DNA of 64,000 bases from contig NZ_OUNG01000005.1 in the NCBI RefSeq assembly GCF_900343155.1, positions 1-64,000 on the forward strand. The letters are read 5' to 3'. This document shows positions 48,860-56,988 of the stretch, one piece after another. Each line of letters opens with the position of its first letter. Position 1 is the first letter of the stretch. The notes under the pieces are model-generated. The model did no database searches and was not told the DNA's origin. It worked only from the letters and a program-made list of their open reading frames with translations. The translations under genes were made by a program, and so were the position numbers. The stretch is from Lactimicrobium massiliense (GTDB lineage: Bacteria > Bacillota_I > Bacilli_A > Erysipelotrichales > Erysipelotrichaceae).

Positions 48860-50174
48860 AGAATATAGAAAACGCATGCAGTCACTTCTGGGAGAGAAAG
48901 ACTGCCAGCGCTATTTTGCATTGCTGGATACTGCCCCAAGGAGAGGGTTCCGTGTCAATACACTCAAGATTGACGATGACAGCCTGTTTGCATTAACACA
49001 TCTTGAAAAAGAAAAGACCCCGTTTGCGAAAAATGGGTATTATCTGCACGGGGAAACCGGCCTTGGTGCTACCCCGGCAGCTGTAGCAGGACTGTTTTAT
49101 ATGCAGGAGCCAAGTGCTTCCGCAGCCGTCACCATTCTGCATCCTGAAAAAGGCATGAAAGTATTGGATCTTTGCGCAGCACCTGGCTCCAAAAGCACCC
49201 AGATCGCCGAGATGCTGGACAACACAGGCTTGCTTGTCTCCAATGAAATCAATACCAAAAGAGCCGGCATTCTGCTGGAAAACATCGAGCGCAGCGGCAC
49301 TGCCAATACCATGGTGCTGAACAGCGATACAAAACATACAGCCAATGCCTTTCCTGCTTTTTTTGATGCTGTGCTCTGTGATGCACCATGCTCTGGGGAA
49401 GGGATGATGCGTAAAAACGAAGAAGCGCGCAGACAATGGAGTGAGAAGCTCGTCTATGACTGTGCTTCTTTGCAAAAAGAGATCCTTGACAATGCCTATG
49501 CATGTCTGAAACCAGGAGGAAGAATGGTCTACTCGACATGCACCTTTGCACCTGAAGAAAATGAGATGCAGATTTCTGCTTTCCTGCAGCGCCACCCTGA
49601 TATGCATACAATTCCCATTGATGTACCGTTCGGCCGGCCGGCACTTGCGTGCAGCGGTCATACAGAATATGCACGCCGCATTTATCCAATGGATGGCGGC
49701 GAGGGACATTTCATCTGCCTGATGGAAAAACACGATGGTACAGAAATCTCGTCATCCACAGGACTCATCAAATCCGAGCAGCTGCCTGTCTGTGCGGCAA
49801 AATTCCTGCAGGAAAATCTGGAGAAGCCATACCCGTATATGCTTTCAGCCAGAGGCAGAATCTATGGCGGTGTCTCACCGTTTTATCAGGCGGATGGATG
49901 CCGCCTGATGCGCCATCAGGTTTTCCTTGGTGAAGAACGCAATGGGCGCTTTGAGCCTGCCCATAATCTGTTCACCTCTGCCTGGGGAAGCTTTAAGAAC
50001 AAAGTGGAACTCAGCGATGATGAGGTATGCCACTACCTGCGCGGAGAGGTTATTCCCCGTGCCATGAACAGGGGATGGTACGCTGTCTGTTTCAAAGGAT
50101 ATGTGCTGGGCGGTGCCCACAGTGACGGCAAAATGCTGAAGAACAAATATCCCAAAGCACTGCGGCTGAGGTGA
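48852..50174 (+). CDS. NSUN/RsmF-type RNA (cytosine-5) methyltransferase
   Basis: A 440-residue SAM-dependent methyltransferase of the NOL1/NOP2/Sun group. I start at ATG 48852 (MNEEYRKRMQSLLG) instead of the TTG two codons earlier. The SAM motif is LDLCAAPGSKSTQIAEML. The two catalytic cysteines are in DAPCSGEGMMRK and YSTCTFAPEENE. The C-terminal extension (GGVSPFYQADGCRLMRHQVF) resembles the RsmF/YebU PUA-like end, so an rRNA m5C target is likely. It overlaps ribF by eight bases. Confidence 0.9.
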   Translation: MNEEYRKRMQSLLGEKDCQRYFALLDTAPRRGFRVNTLKIDDDSLFALTHLEKEKTPFAKNGYYLHGETGLGATPAAVAGLFYMQEPSASAAVTILHPEKGMKVLDLCAAPGSKSTQIAEMLDNTGLLVSNEINTKRAGILLENIERSGTANTMVLNSDTKHTANAFPAFFDAVLCDAPCSGEGMMRKNEEARRQWSEKLVYDCASLQKEILDNAYACLKPGGRMVYSTCTFAPEENEMQISAFLQRHPDMHTIPIDVPFGRPALACSGHTEYARRIYPMDGGEGHFICLMEKHDGTEISSSTGLIKSEQLPVCAAKFLQENLEKPYPYMLSARGRIYGGVSPFYQADGCRLMRHQVFLGEERNGRFEPAHNLFTSAWGSFKNKVELSDDEVCHYLRGEVIPRAMNRGWYAVCFKGYVLGGAHSDGKMLKNKYPKALRLR

Positions 50175-50181
50175 TGCAGAC

Positions 50182-51552
50182 ATGGAAATGAAGTTGTTTG
50201 ATTTTATTGACGATACCATCCGGTATTACAACCTGCACAAAGCAGGCTATGAATATGTCATGGGACAATTGCAGCAGTTCTGCAAGCTGCTGTGCCAGGA
50301 TGACAAAGATGCCGTTGTCTCTCTGCAGAGCCGCATCAAGGCAGAGGATTCTCTCAAGGAAAAACTCATCCGCAATCAGTTCTATCTGCAGTGCAAAGAC
50401 GGCGAAGATGCCATTGCCCATCTGTCTGATCTGATCGGCATTACCATACAGTGCCGTTTTATCCGCAATGAAAATGAGATCTATCAGCATCTGTTCCGTC
50501 ATTTTGATCAGCCGCAAACCGGTTATGCCCACGCAAAAGAGAATGAAAACTGCTGGCTGAATCTGCGCATGCCGCAGCCCCAGTACCAGCGCAATGGCTT
50601 TACCATCTATCGTCTGGATGGCTATTATCTGTTTAATGGCACAAAGGTGAACTATGAGCTGCAGATCAAGTCCATGGTGCACAATTTCTGGAGTGATATC
50701 GAACATCAGGTTGTTTACAAGAATCCAGATTTTGTTGTATATGACCGCTTCAATAAATCCATGCTTGGCGCCATCCGGGATAATCTGGATGTTGTCGACA
50801 GACAGCTGGAAATCATGTACAACGAGATTTCGGATGAATCAAGCCGCAAGCAGATCGGCATGGATGAGAAGGGCTTCAAGGTCTTTACTGCCCAGAGCAT
50901 CAACGAACTGGTCAACCGGAAAATGATTGAGTCCGTCGGCTTCACAACGGATTTTAAAAAGTGCAGTGCCATTCTTGCGCAGTACATCTATATCCGCGAC
51001 TTTGTCAACGGCACGCACAACCGTGAGATGATGGTGGACTATCTGGAACACCTCAATTACCTGGCACAGTCAGAAATTGACTTCAAACAGGAAATCTTCC
51101 TGGAAAAACCGTATGTCAGCGAAGATGTTTTCTGCAGTAAACTCGGCACATTCTGGCAGTCTGTGATCAATACCGATTTCCAGTGGCATATCTTCTTTGC
51201 CATGCTGTTTTCCATTCAGCCCGGCAATAACTTTGAGGATATGGATGATTTTGTCCATGTGATTGAAAGGCTGCTTGTACAGCCGGGCTGGTTTGCATCG
51301 ACGTTCACTAACTATCGAGACAGAGAAAGACAGCAGACCCATGATGTGCTTCTTTCTGTACTTGCGGAAGGACTGATCAGCTGCGGTAAGGTAGACATTG
51401 TGCATGAGGACAATCTGCACAAAGTCATGGAAATCTTCCGGAAGTTTGTGAGCTTCTGTGAAGAGAAATATCCGGATTATCAAAGCTTTGCGACCAGTGA
51501 GAAAGCAGTGCGGACAACACTTTTGCATCAGATCGGCATTATTTTCCAATAG
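50182..51552 (+). CDS. RelA/SpoT-domain protein with long C-terminal extension
   Basis: A 456-residue protein. The N-terminal half is a (p)ppGpp synthetase-type domain: VVSLQSRIKAEDSLKEKLIR (substrate-binding R/K and S), HLSDLIGITIQCRFIRNENE and KVNYELQIKSMVHNFWSDIE, HQVVYKNP, close to small alarmone synthetases of the YjbM/YwaC type. There is no HD hydrolase. The additional ~220 C-terminal residues are helical and unfamiliar (SEIDFKQEIFLEKPYVSEDV; GWFASTFTNYRDRERQQTHD). Single small synthetases are normally about 210-250 residues, so the extension may be regulatory. GAGGTGATGCAGAC precedes the ATG, eight bases after the methyltransferase stop. Confidence 0.8.
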   Translation: MEMKLFDFIDDTIRYYNLHKAGYEYVMGQLQQFCKLLCQDDKDAVVSLQSRIKAEDSLKEKLIRNQFYLQCKDGEDAIAHLSDLIGITIQCRFIRNENEIYQHLFRHFDQPQTGYAHAKENENCWLNLRMPQPQYQRNGFTIYRLDGYYLFNGTKVNYELQIKSMVHNFWSDIEHQVVYKNPDFVVYDRFNKSMLGAIRDNLDVVDRQLEIMYNEISDESSRKQIGMDEKGFKVFTAQSINELVNRKMIESVGFTTDFKKCSAILAQYIYIRDFVNGTHNREMMVDYLEHLNYLAQSEIDFKQEIFLEKPYVSEDVFCSKLGTFWQSVINTDFQWHIFFAMLFSIQPGNNFEDMDDFVHVIERLLVQPGWFASTFTNYRDRERQQTHDVLLSVLAEGLISCGKVDIVHEDNLHKVMEIFRKFVSFCEEKYPDYQSFATSEKAVRTTLLHQIGIIFQ

Positions 51553-51568
51553 GTGCCTGCTGGGAAGA

Positions 51569-51577
51569 TGCTATAAT
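51569..51577 (+). promoter_or_regulatory. Extended -10 promoter of the Asp23-like gene
   Basis: TGCTATAAT (TG-n-TATAAT), 25 bases before the Asp23-like start, with AAAAAGGAG between. No good -35 is visible. Confidence 0.6.
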
Positions 51578-51602
51578 AAACAACAGAAAAAGGAGCAGTA
51601 AT

Positions 51603-51929
51603 ATGGCGCAGGATTATGTAATTCTTGACAAGAAAAATGAGAATGGAATGATTGCCATCAATAAATCGGTCTTTGAGTCGATTGCTGAGATCAGCATTGG
51701 TGATATTGAAAACGCTGTGGCAGTAAAGGAGACACGTTTCTCCAAGCCTGTATCTGTCAGAATTGATAAGGGTGAGCTGCTGGTCACGGCGGATATTAAG
51801 GTGAAGTATGGTGCCAATGTGAATGCCACGGCAGAACTGCTGCAGAATAAGATCTATGAGAATATTCTGTTTATGACCGGGTATAAGGCATCAGATGTCA
51901 CTGTGAATGTCACAGGATTCGAGATTTAA
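51603..51929 (+). CDS. Asp23/Gls24-family envelope stress protein
   Basis: A 108-residue DUF322 protein (YloU/Asp23/Gls24 group). The pattern YVILDKKNENGMIAINKSVF, ESIAEISIGDIENAV, followed by the amphipathic VRIDKGELLVTADIKVKYGA and a final DVTVNVTGFEI, is characteristic. Members associate with the membrane through partners and respond to cell-envelope stress. It has its own extended -10 promoter and AAAAAGGAGC ribosome site, so it is probably monocistronic; the infC promoter starts right after its stop. Confidence 0.88.
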   Translation: MAQDYVILDKKNENGMIAINKSVFESIAEISIGDIENAVAVKETRFSKPVSVRIDKGELLVTADIKVKYGANVNATAELLQNKIYENILFMTGYKASDVTVNVTGFEI

Positions 51930-51930
51930 C

Positions 51931-51959
51931 TTGACAAAGAGGCAGTTAACAGGTTTAAT
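51931..51959 (+). promoter_or_regulatory. Promoter of the infC-rpmI-rplT operon
   Basis: TTGACA (51931-51936) and TTTAAT (51954-51959) with 17-base spacing: a near-ideal sigma-A promoter directly after the Asp23-like stop. Confidence 0.85.
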
Positions 51960-51965
51960 AGACAG

Positions 51966-52110
51966 GTAATCTGAAAGACGGAAAGAAGAAGCACCGCTTC
52001 TCACCCGAGTATCCCATGGGATCTGGGTAGAAATGCCGAAGAAACGATTTAGGAATCCAAGGCAGGTGCGTGTATCCGTACCTGTTTTTCAGTTATATGA
52101 GGAGGTTTGC
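51966..52110 (+). promoter_or_regulatory. infC leader, probable L20-type autoregulatory region
   Basis: About 145 bases of untranslated leader with GAAG-CACC-GCTTC and ACCCGAGTATCCC-AT-GGGATCTGGGT hairpins. In Firmicutes the infC-rpmI-rplT leader is bound by ribosomal protein L20 to repress the operon; position and structure fit. I did not see a clear terminator T-run. If ATG 52033 were the true infC start, the leader would be shorter. Confidence 0.6.
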
Positions 52111-52659
52111 TTGGCAAAGTACAGAAGAAGTAACAGTAACGGTAAAAAAGGACCGGAAGACCTGGTTAACGAAGCAATTCGTTTCCGGGAAGTTCTCGTC
52201 ATTGGACCGGATGGTGAACAGCTCGGCACAATGACGCGTCGCGAGGCACTCGATAAAGCATATGACATGAATCTGGATCTTCTTTGTGTTGCACCGAATG
52301 CCAAAGTCCCGGTCTGCAAGATCCTCGACTATGGCAAGTATCACTTTGAAGCACAGAAGAAAGCCAGAGAAGCGAAGAAGAATCAGCATGTTACGGAAGT
52401 GAAGGCACTGCGTGTCTCACCGGTAATTGACCAGCATGATTTTGATACCAAGCTGGAACGTTCCAGGGCCTGGATCGAAGATGGACAGAAAGTCCGTATC
52501 GATATGAAGTTCAGAGGAAGAATGATTACCCGTCAGGAAGTCGGCCGTGAAATTATGCATAAGTTCATGGACGGTATTTCTGATATTGCAAACGTTGAGA
52601 AAGCCCCCAGCATGGAAGGCAACACAATGTCTGTTGTGTTTGCACCAAAGAAGAAATAA
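52111..52659 (+). CDS. infC: Translation initiation factor IF-3
   Basis: IF-3, 182 residues, binds the 30S subunit and checks start-codon pairing. An in-frame ATG at 52033 would add 26 unconserved residues. I prefer TTG 52111, with AGGAGG five bases before it. This yields MAKYRRSNSNGKKGPEDLVN, matching the usual short basic N-terminus before LVNEAIRFREVLVIGPDGEQ. A non-ATG start is a hallmark of infC because IF-3 discriminates against it and so controls its own level. The N- and C-domains (VDKFDTKLERSR-like DFDTKLERSRAWIEDG, IDMKFRGRM) are complete. Confidence 0.92.
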   Translation: MAKYRRSNSNGKKGPEDLVNEAIRFREVLVIGPDGEQLGTMTRREALDKAYDMNLDLLCVAPNAKVPVCKILDYGKYHFEAQKKAREAKKNQHVTEVKALRVSPVIDQHDFDTKLERSRAWIEDGQKVRIDMKFRGRMITRQEVGREIMHKFMDGISDIANVEKAPSMEGNTMSVVFAPKKK

Positions 52660-52677
52660 GGAAAAGGAGAAGTCACT

Positions 52678-52899
52678 ATGAAAGCAAAAGCAAGAAAGCC
52701 CAAGAAGATCAGAATGAAGACAAAGAAGACCTTCGCAAAGCGTTCTAAGATTACCGGCAGCGGCAAGCTCGCTACAAGCCACAACTACATTTCGCATTTT
52801 GCAGCTAACAAGACTCACAAGCAGAAGATGCATCTGAGAAAGCGTACAACTGCAAATAAGACAGATTTCAAGCGTGACAAGCAGCTGCTGCAGGGTTAA
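52678..52899 (+). CDS. rpmI: Ribosomal protein L35
   Basis: A 73-residue, strongly basic protein: MKTKKTFAKRSKITGSGKLA, then HFAANKTHKQKMHLRKRT. The N-terminus carries about 11 additional basic residues (MKAKARKPKKIR) compared with the common MPKxKTHRGAAKRF start; ATG 52678 is preceded by AAAGGAGAAG, so the extension appears to be translated. Middle gene of the conserved infC-rpmI-rplT operon, 18 bases after infC. Confidence 0.93.
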   Translation: MKAKARKPKKIRMKTKKTFAKRSKITGSGKLATSHNYISHFAANKTHKQKMHLRKRTTANKTDFKRDKQLLQG

Positions 52900-52916
52900 T
52901 TGGAGGATAGGTAAAG

Positions 52917-53273
52917 ATGAGAGTTAAAGGATCAACACCTACACGTAATAGACGTAAGAAGGTTTTAAAGCTTGCCAAGGGTTATTTTGGCAGCAAGCAT
53001 CTGCTCTACAGAACAGCCAATGAGCAGGTCATGCGTTCCCAGCGTTATGCATTTGCTGGCAGAAAGCAGACGAAGAGAGACATGCGCAAGCTCTGGATTG
53101 CCAGAATCAACGCAGCTGTCCGTCCTTATGATCTGTCCTACAGCAAGTTCATGCATGGTCTGAAGCTGGCCAACATCAACATCAACAGAAAGATGCTGTC
53201 CGAGATCGCCATTCATGATGAGAAGGGATTCAAGGATCTGGTTGACGCATCCAAAAATGCGCTGAACGCATAA
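52917..53273 (+). CDS. rplT: Ribosomal protein L20
   Basis: 118 residues, normal length: [50 protein letters not shown]-like [20 protein letters not shown], with a conserved C-terminal RNA-binding helix. It is a 23S rRNA assembly protein and the usual repressor of its own operon through the infC leader. GGAGGATAGGTAAAG precedes the ATG. No clear terminator follows; a tRNA promoter starts nine bases later. Confidence 0.96.
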   Translation: MRVKGSTPTRNRRKKVLKLAKGYFGSKHLLYRTANEQVMRSQRYAFAGRKQTKRDMRKLWIARINAAVRPYDLSYSKFMHGLKLANININRKMLSEIAIHDEKGFKDLVDASKNALNA

Positions 53274-53281
53274 AAAAAAGA

Positions 53282-53310
53282 TTGCTTTCAATTTCTGTCT
53301 GTAGTAATAT
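53282..53310 (+). promoter_or_regulatory. Promoter of the tRNA-Glu gene
   Basis: TTGCTT (53282-53287) and TAATAT (53305-53310), 17-base spacing. A GNRA-capped hairpin, ACGAGG-GAAA-CCTCGT (53319-53334), begins near the expected transcript start and would form the 5' leader of the tRNA precursor. Confidence 0.6.
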
Positions 53311-53336
53311 AGGCAGGCACGAGGGAAACCTCGTAT

Positions 53337-53411
53337 GGCGAGTTGGTGAAGCGGCTTAACACACCGCCCTCTCAAGGCGGCATTTCACGGGTCCGAATCC
53401 CGTACTCGTCA
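53337..53411 (+). tRNA. tRNA-Glu (anticodon CTC)
   Basis: A 75-base cloverleaf. The acceptor stem GGCGAGT pairs with ACTCGTC (one G-U). The anticodon stem CCGCC/GGCGG carries loop CTCTCAA (anticodon CTC), and the T arm is ACGGG-TCCGAAT-CCCGT. Body sequence is close to other bacterial tRNA-Glu genes. CCA is not encoded. It lies near gltX, its charging enzyme. Confidence 0.93.
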
Positions 53412-53417
53412 CTGAAT

Positions 53418-53442
53418 AGATTCCGCAAGGAATCTTTTTTTG
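53418..53442 (+). terminator. Terminator of the tRNA-Glu gene
   Basis: AGATTCC-GCAA-GGAATCT followed by TTTTTTT, starting seven bases after the tRNA. Confidence 0.93.
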
Positions 53443-53682
53443 TATTCTCTGTTATTATGCATAAGCAAAAAAACCGGCTTTTCAGAGGGTGCTGAAAAAG
53501 TGCGGTTATCAAATAGCCGATTATGCATCACTCATTAACCTATGAGCTGCTTGGACACAGACATTCAATCCAAAATGATAAGCGCGTAATCCTAATCAAT
53601 GATTATGCGCTTTTTCTTCACATTTTGGTTGAAATACATGCATGCATGGTATACAATGTGTCTATACTCCGGAGGTGTCTTT

Positions 53683-55179
53683 ATGCTCAGAATGATTGAT
53701 ATGCCCCAGTTGGATCTTGGCTCTTATAACGAGCTCTATGATATTCTGATCCCTGGAGATAACTTCTGGCGTCAGATGAACGAAACGATTGACTTCTCTT
53801 TTGTTGCTAAAGAAGTTCAGAACAACTACAGCGACTGTATGGGCAGAACTGCAGCTGATCCGGTACTGCTGTTCAAATATCTGCTTCTTAAGACCGCACG
53901 CAAACTCAGTGATCGTGATCTGATTGAAAGAGTCCGATATGACATGGAAATGAAATACTTTCTGGGCTACAGGCCTGAAGAAACTGAATTCATTGATCCG
54001 AGCCTGCTTACCAAATTTCGCAGAACCAGACTCAAGGATACCGATCTGCTGAATGTGCTGATTGGCAAGACTGTTGAAATCGGGAAGAAGAAAGGAATTA
54101 TTCACGATCACGAAAAGATCATCGTTGATTCCACTCATACCAATGCACTCTACCAGCATATTTCTCCGCGTGAGGAACTGATCAGGCGGGCAAAGGAACT
54201 GAGAAAGTCTGTATATGCAGCGGATGAAACCATGAAGGACAGAATGCCGAAGAAGCGGGAAAGCAGCGGTCTTCTGGAGGATGAAATCGAATACTGCAAG
54301 GAACTGCTGGATCTGATCGCTTCAGATGAGCGGCTTCAGAAGATACCGGATATCCAGGAACGTCTCAATTACCTGAAAGAAGGAGTTGAAGACACGAGAG
54401 AACAGCTGGAATTTTCCAGAGATCCGGATGCGAAAGTGGGACATAAGACTGCAGACACTTCCTTCTTCGGGTATAAGACGCATATTGCCATGACCACGGA
54501 CAGAGTCATTGTGAGTGCAGCAGTGACAACCGGAGAGAAACATGACGGAAAGCAGGCGGCAGATCTGATTGAGAAAGCAGAAAACGCAGGAGTAACCGTA
54601 GACGCTCTGATTGGTGATGGCGCATATTCCGAGAAAGACAATATTGAATACACCTCAGAAAAAGGAATTAAGCTGGCATCAAAGCTGAGTGAGAATGTTC
54701 TGCATGGAAGCCGGGAGAAAGAGTTTGAGTTCAACAAGGATGCCGGGATGTATGTATGCCCGGCAGGACATATGGCAGTCAGAAAAAGCAAAGGCGGTCA
54801 GGAGAAAGCAGCGAATGGTTCTGATACAAAAGTAGTTACCTATTTCTTCGATGTAGAGAAATGCAGAAACTGTCCTTTGCGAAACGGCTGTTACAAGGAA
54901 GGTGCGAAGTCTAAAATCTACTCGGTAAAGATCAAATCAGATACGCATATTGCTCAGATGGATTACATGAAATCAGATGAATTCAGAGAACTATATGCTG
55001 AGCGATACAAGATCGAGGCTAAGAATGCGGAACTGAAGCAGACCCTCGATTATGGAAATGCCCATGCGTGCGGAATGAGCGGAATGACGATACAGGCAGC
55101 AGTATCGATTTTTCTTGTGAACCTGAAGAGGATAAAAACACTGGAAACCAGCGTTAAGGGAGCACCAGATAAGGAATAA
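53683..55179 (+). CDS. IS1182-family transposase
   Basis: A 498-residue DDE transposase. Start at ATG 53683, with GGAGGTGTC upstream; the frame extends to 53599 but the added residues are not coding-like. The N-terminal domain includes ADPVLLFKYLLLKTARKLSD and FLGYRPEETEFIDPSLLTKF. The DDE core includes IVDSTHTNA, KTADTSFFGYKTHIAMT and IGDGAYSEKDN. It also has a cysteine-rich insertion (KCRNCPLRNGCYKEG) and the final E in YKIEAKNAELKQTLDYGNA. It is intact, so the element could still move. Confidence 0.93.
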   Translation: MLRMIDMPQLDLGSYNELYDILIPGDNFWRQMNETIDFSFVAKEVQNNYSDCMGRTAADPVLLFKYLLLKTARKLSDRDLIERVRYDMEMKYFLGYRPEETEFIDPSLLTKFRRTRLKDTDLLNVLIGKTVEIGKKKGIIHDHEKIIVDSTHTNALYQHISPREELIRRAKELRKSVYAADETMKDRMPKKRESSGLLEDEIEYCKELLDLIASDERLQKIPDIQERLNYLKEGVEDTREQLEFSRDPDAKVGHKTADTSFFGYKTHIAMTTDRVIVSAAVTTGEKHDGKQAADLIEKAENAGVTVDALIGDGAYSEKDNIEYTSEKGIKLASKLSENVLHGSREKEFEFNKDAGMYVCPAGHMAVRKSKGGQEKAANGSDTKVVTYFFDVEKCRNCPLRNGCYKEGAKSKIYSVKIKSDTHIAQMDYMKSDEFRELYAERYKIEAKNAELKQTLDYGNAHACGMSGMTIQAAVSIFLVNLKRIKTLETSVKGAPDKE

Positions 55180-55215
55180 TCCTTTATGACCGCACGATAT
55201 TCCATTGAAAAGAAG

Positions 55216-55251
55216 AAAATCCCGGCCAGTATCAAAACCGGTCAGGATTTT
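55216..55251. terminator. Hairpin at the right end of the IS1182 element
   Basis: AAAATCC pairs with GGATTTT, and inside it CCGG pairs with CCGG. T-rich sequence follows on both strands (GGATTTTCTTCTTTT on the minus strand). It probably ends the transposase mRNA and may also replace the disrupted gltX terminator on the opposite strand. Confidence 0.6.
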
Positions 55252-55319
55252 CATCCAAAATTCCGTTTACAACCCCACTTTGTCAGCAGCCTCGCTTTTC
55301 AGCCAGTTTTACTAACTCA

Positions 55320-56798
55320 TTAAGCCTGTTCAGCCGTTTCCTTTTCCAACTGTGCAATGGAAAGATCCAGACGGCGCAGCGTTTCTTTCTTACCAAGAAT
55401 CTCGGCAATTTCAATCGCACCGCCAGGAGTAAACTGTTTGCCTGAAATGGCAAGACGCAGCGGGAACAGCACCTGTCCATTCTTCAGACCCATCTGCTTT
55501 GGCAATGCAAGCAGTACTTCGTGCAGATGATCCTGTGTCCAGTCTTTCTCATCAATCTTCTCCAGAGCCTCTTTTGCGGCTTTCAGAGAAGTCAGAGATA
55601 CCGGCAGTGTTGTCTTCATCTTCTTGTTCACATACAGATCTGTACTGAAGGAAGGGAAGACATCAAAGAAATCGACCATCTCCGGAATCTCAGTCAGTGT
55701 GTTGGCACGCTGCTGCAGAATTGCCGCAATTTTCTTACCGTCAAAGTTACCCTTGACACCCTGTTCAATATACGGCTTGACCAGCTTGTAATAGCTGTCC
55801 AGATCCATATTGCGCAGCCACATGCCATTGATCCACTTCAGCTTTTCCGGATCAAAGATGGCGCCAACCTTACCAATACGCTTCACATTGAATGCTTTGG
55901 CAAGCTCATCCAGTGTGAAGATTTCACGGTCATCCTCTGGCGACCAGCCAAGCAGGGCAATATAGTTCAGAATTGCCTCAGGCAGATATCCCTTGGCAAC
56001 CAGATCCTGGAAGGACGCATCACCATTACGCTTGGAAAGCTTATGATGCTCATCCTTCATAACCGGCGGGCAGTGAATATAGCGGGGAATATCCCAGCCG
56101 AAGGCATTGTAAATCAGATTGTACTTCGGCGTCGAAGACAGATACTCCATACCTCTGACAACATCTGTAATACCCATCAGATGGTCATCGACAACGTTGG
56201 CAAAATTATAGGTAGGGAAGCCATCACTCTTGATCAGAATCTGCTCATCCAGTGTCTCATTGTCAACTGTGATGCGGCCGAACACTTCATCATCAAAGGA
56301 TGTTGTGCCTGTTTCCGGAATGGTCTGACGAATGGTGAAAGGCTCACCAGCCGCAATCCGCTTCTCTGCTTCTTCAACGGTCAGCTTCTTGCACGGATCA
56401 TCATACTTGAAGGACTCACCGCGTGCTTCCTGCAGCTCTCTCTGGGCATTGATCATGTCCTCATCACAGAAACAATAATGTGCACCGCCCAGGCGGATCA
56501 GTTCCTTTGCATACTTCATGTACAGACCGCTCTTGACACGCTCAGACTGTACATACGGACCAACCGGACCGCCGACATCCGGTCCCTCATCATGATCCAG
56601 ATGGCACTGCTTCAATGTCTCATAAATAATATCCGTTGCGCCTTCCACAAGTCTGCCCTGATCCGTATCCTCAATACGCAGAATGAAGACACCATTCGGA
56701 TCCTTGCGTGCAACAAGATATGCATAAAGCGCAGTCCGCAGGTTGCCAATGTGCATGTACCCGGTAGGGGACGGCGCAAATCTCGTTCTAACTGTCAT
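55320..56798 (-). CDS. gltX: Glutamyl-tRNA synthetase
   Basis: 492 residues, a normal bacterial GluRS. Class I motifs are present: SPTGYMHIGN (HIGH) at about 9-18 and KLSKRNGD (KMSKS) near 253. The zinc-binding-like YCFCDE segment occurs, and the C-terminal anticodon-binding domain is complete. It attaches glutamate to tRNA-Glu and, in Firmicutes lacking GlnRS, also to tRNA-Gln for amidation. It lies between the tRNA-Glu and tRNA-Gln genes. AAAGGAGTATAAAA precedes the ATG. Its native terminator has been split by the IS1182 element. Confidence 0.96.
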   Translation of the reverse strand: MTVRTRFAPSPTGYMHIGNLRTALYAYLVARKDPNGVFILRIEDTDQGRLVEGATDIIYETLKQCHLDHDEGPDVGGPVGPYVQSERVKSGLYMKYAKELIRLGGAHYCFCDEDMINAQRELQEARGESFKYDDPCKKLTVEEAEKRIAAGEPFTIRQTIPETGTTSFDDEVFGRITVDNETLDEQILIKSDGFPTYNFANVVDDHLMGITDVVRGMEYLSSTPKYNLIYNAFGWDIPRYIHCPPVMKDEHHKLSKRNGDASFQDLVAKGYLPEAILNYIALLGWSPEDDREIFTLDELAKAFNVKRIGKVGAIFDPEKLKWINGMWLRNMDLDSYYKLVKPYIEQGVKGNFDGKKIAAILQQRANTLTEIPEMVDFFDVFPSFSTDLYVNKKMKTTLPVSLTSLKAAKEALEKIDEKDWTQDHLHEVLLALPKQMGLKNGQVLFPLRLAISGKQFTPGGAIEIAEILGKKETLRRLDLSIAQLEKETAEQA

Positions 56799-56988
56799 TT
56801 TTATACTCCTTTACCAACACGTATTTTACCGCAAACAGGCATAGATACAATCACAAAGACACTGCGTAGCTTGCGTGTTCCTGACAAACTTGTTAGAATC
56901 CTGATATCAGTACAGCGTTGGATTCATTATGTAATTTCCAAAATGCATATCATAATTAAGAGGCATATCAATGCCGGAAAGGATATCT

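Larger units (their letters stand above)
53485..55293 (+). mobile_element. IS1182-family insertion sequence inside the gltX terminator
   Basis: The element is 1809 bases. Terminal inverted repeats at 53485-53507 and 55271-55293 match at 20 of 23 positions (left begins GAGGGTGCTGAAAAAGTGCG). An 8-base target duplication, GCTTTTCA, flanks it at 53477-53484 and 55294-55301. Removing the element and one duplication restores an uninterrupted hairpin, AAAACTGGC-TGAAAA-GCCGGTTTT followed by TTT, on the minus strand: the gltX terminator. The insertion looks recent because ends and duplication are intact. Confidence 0.93.
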
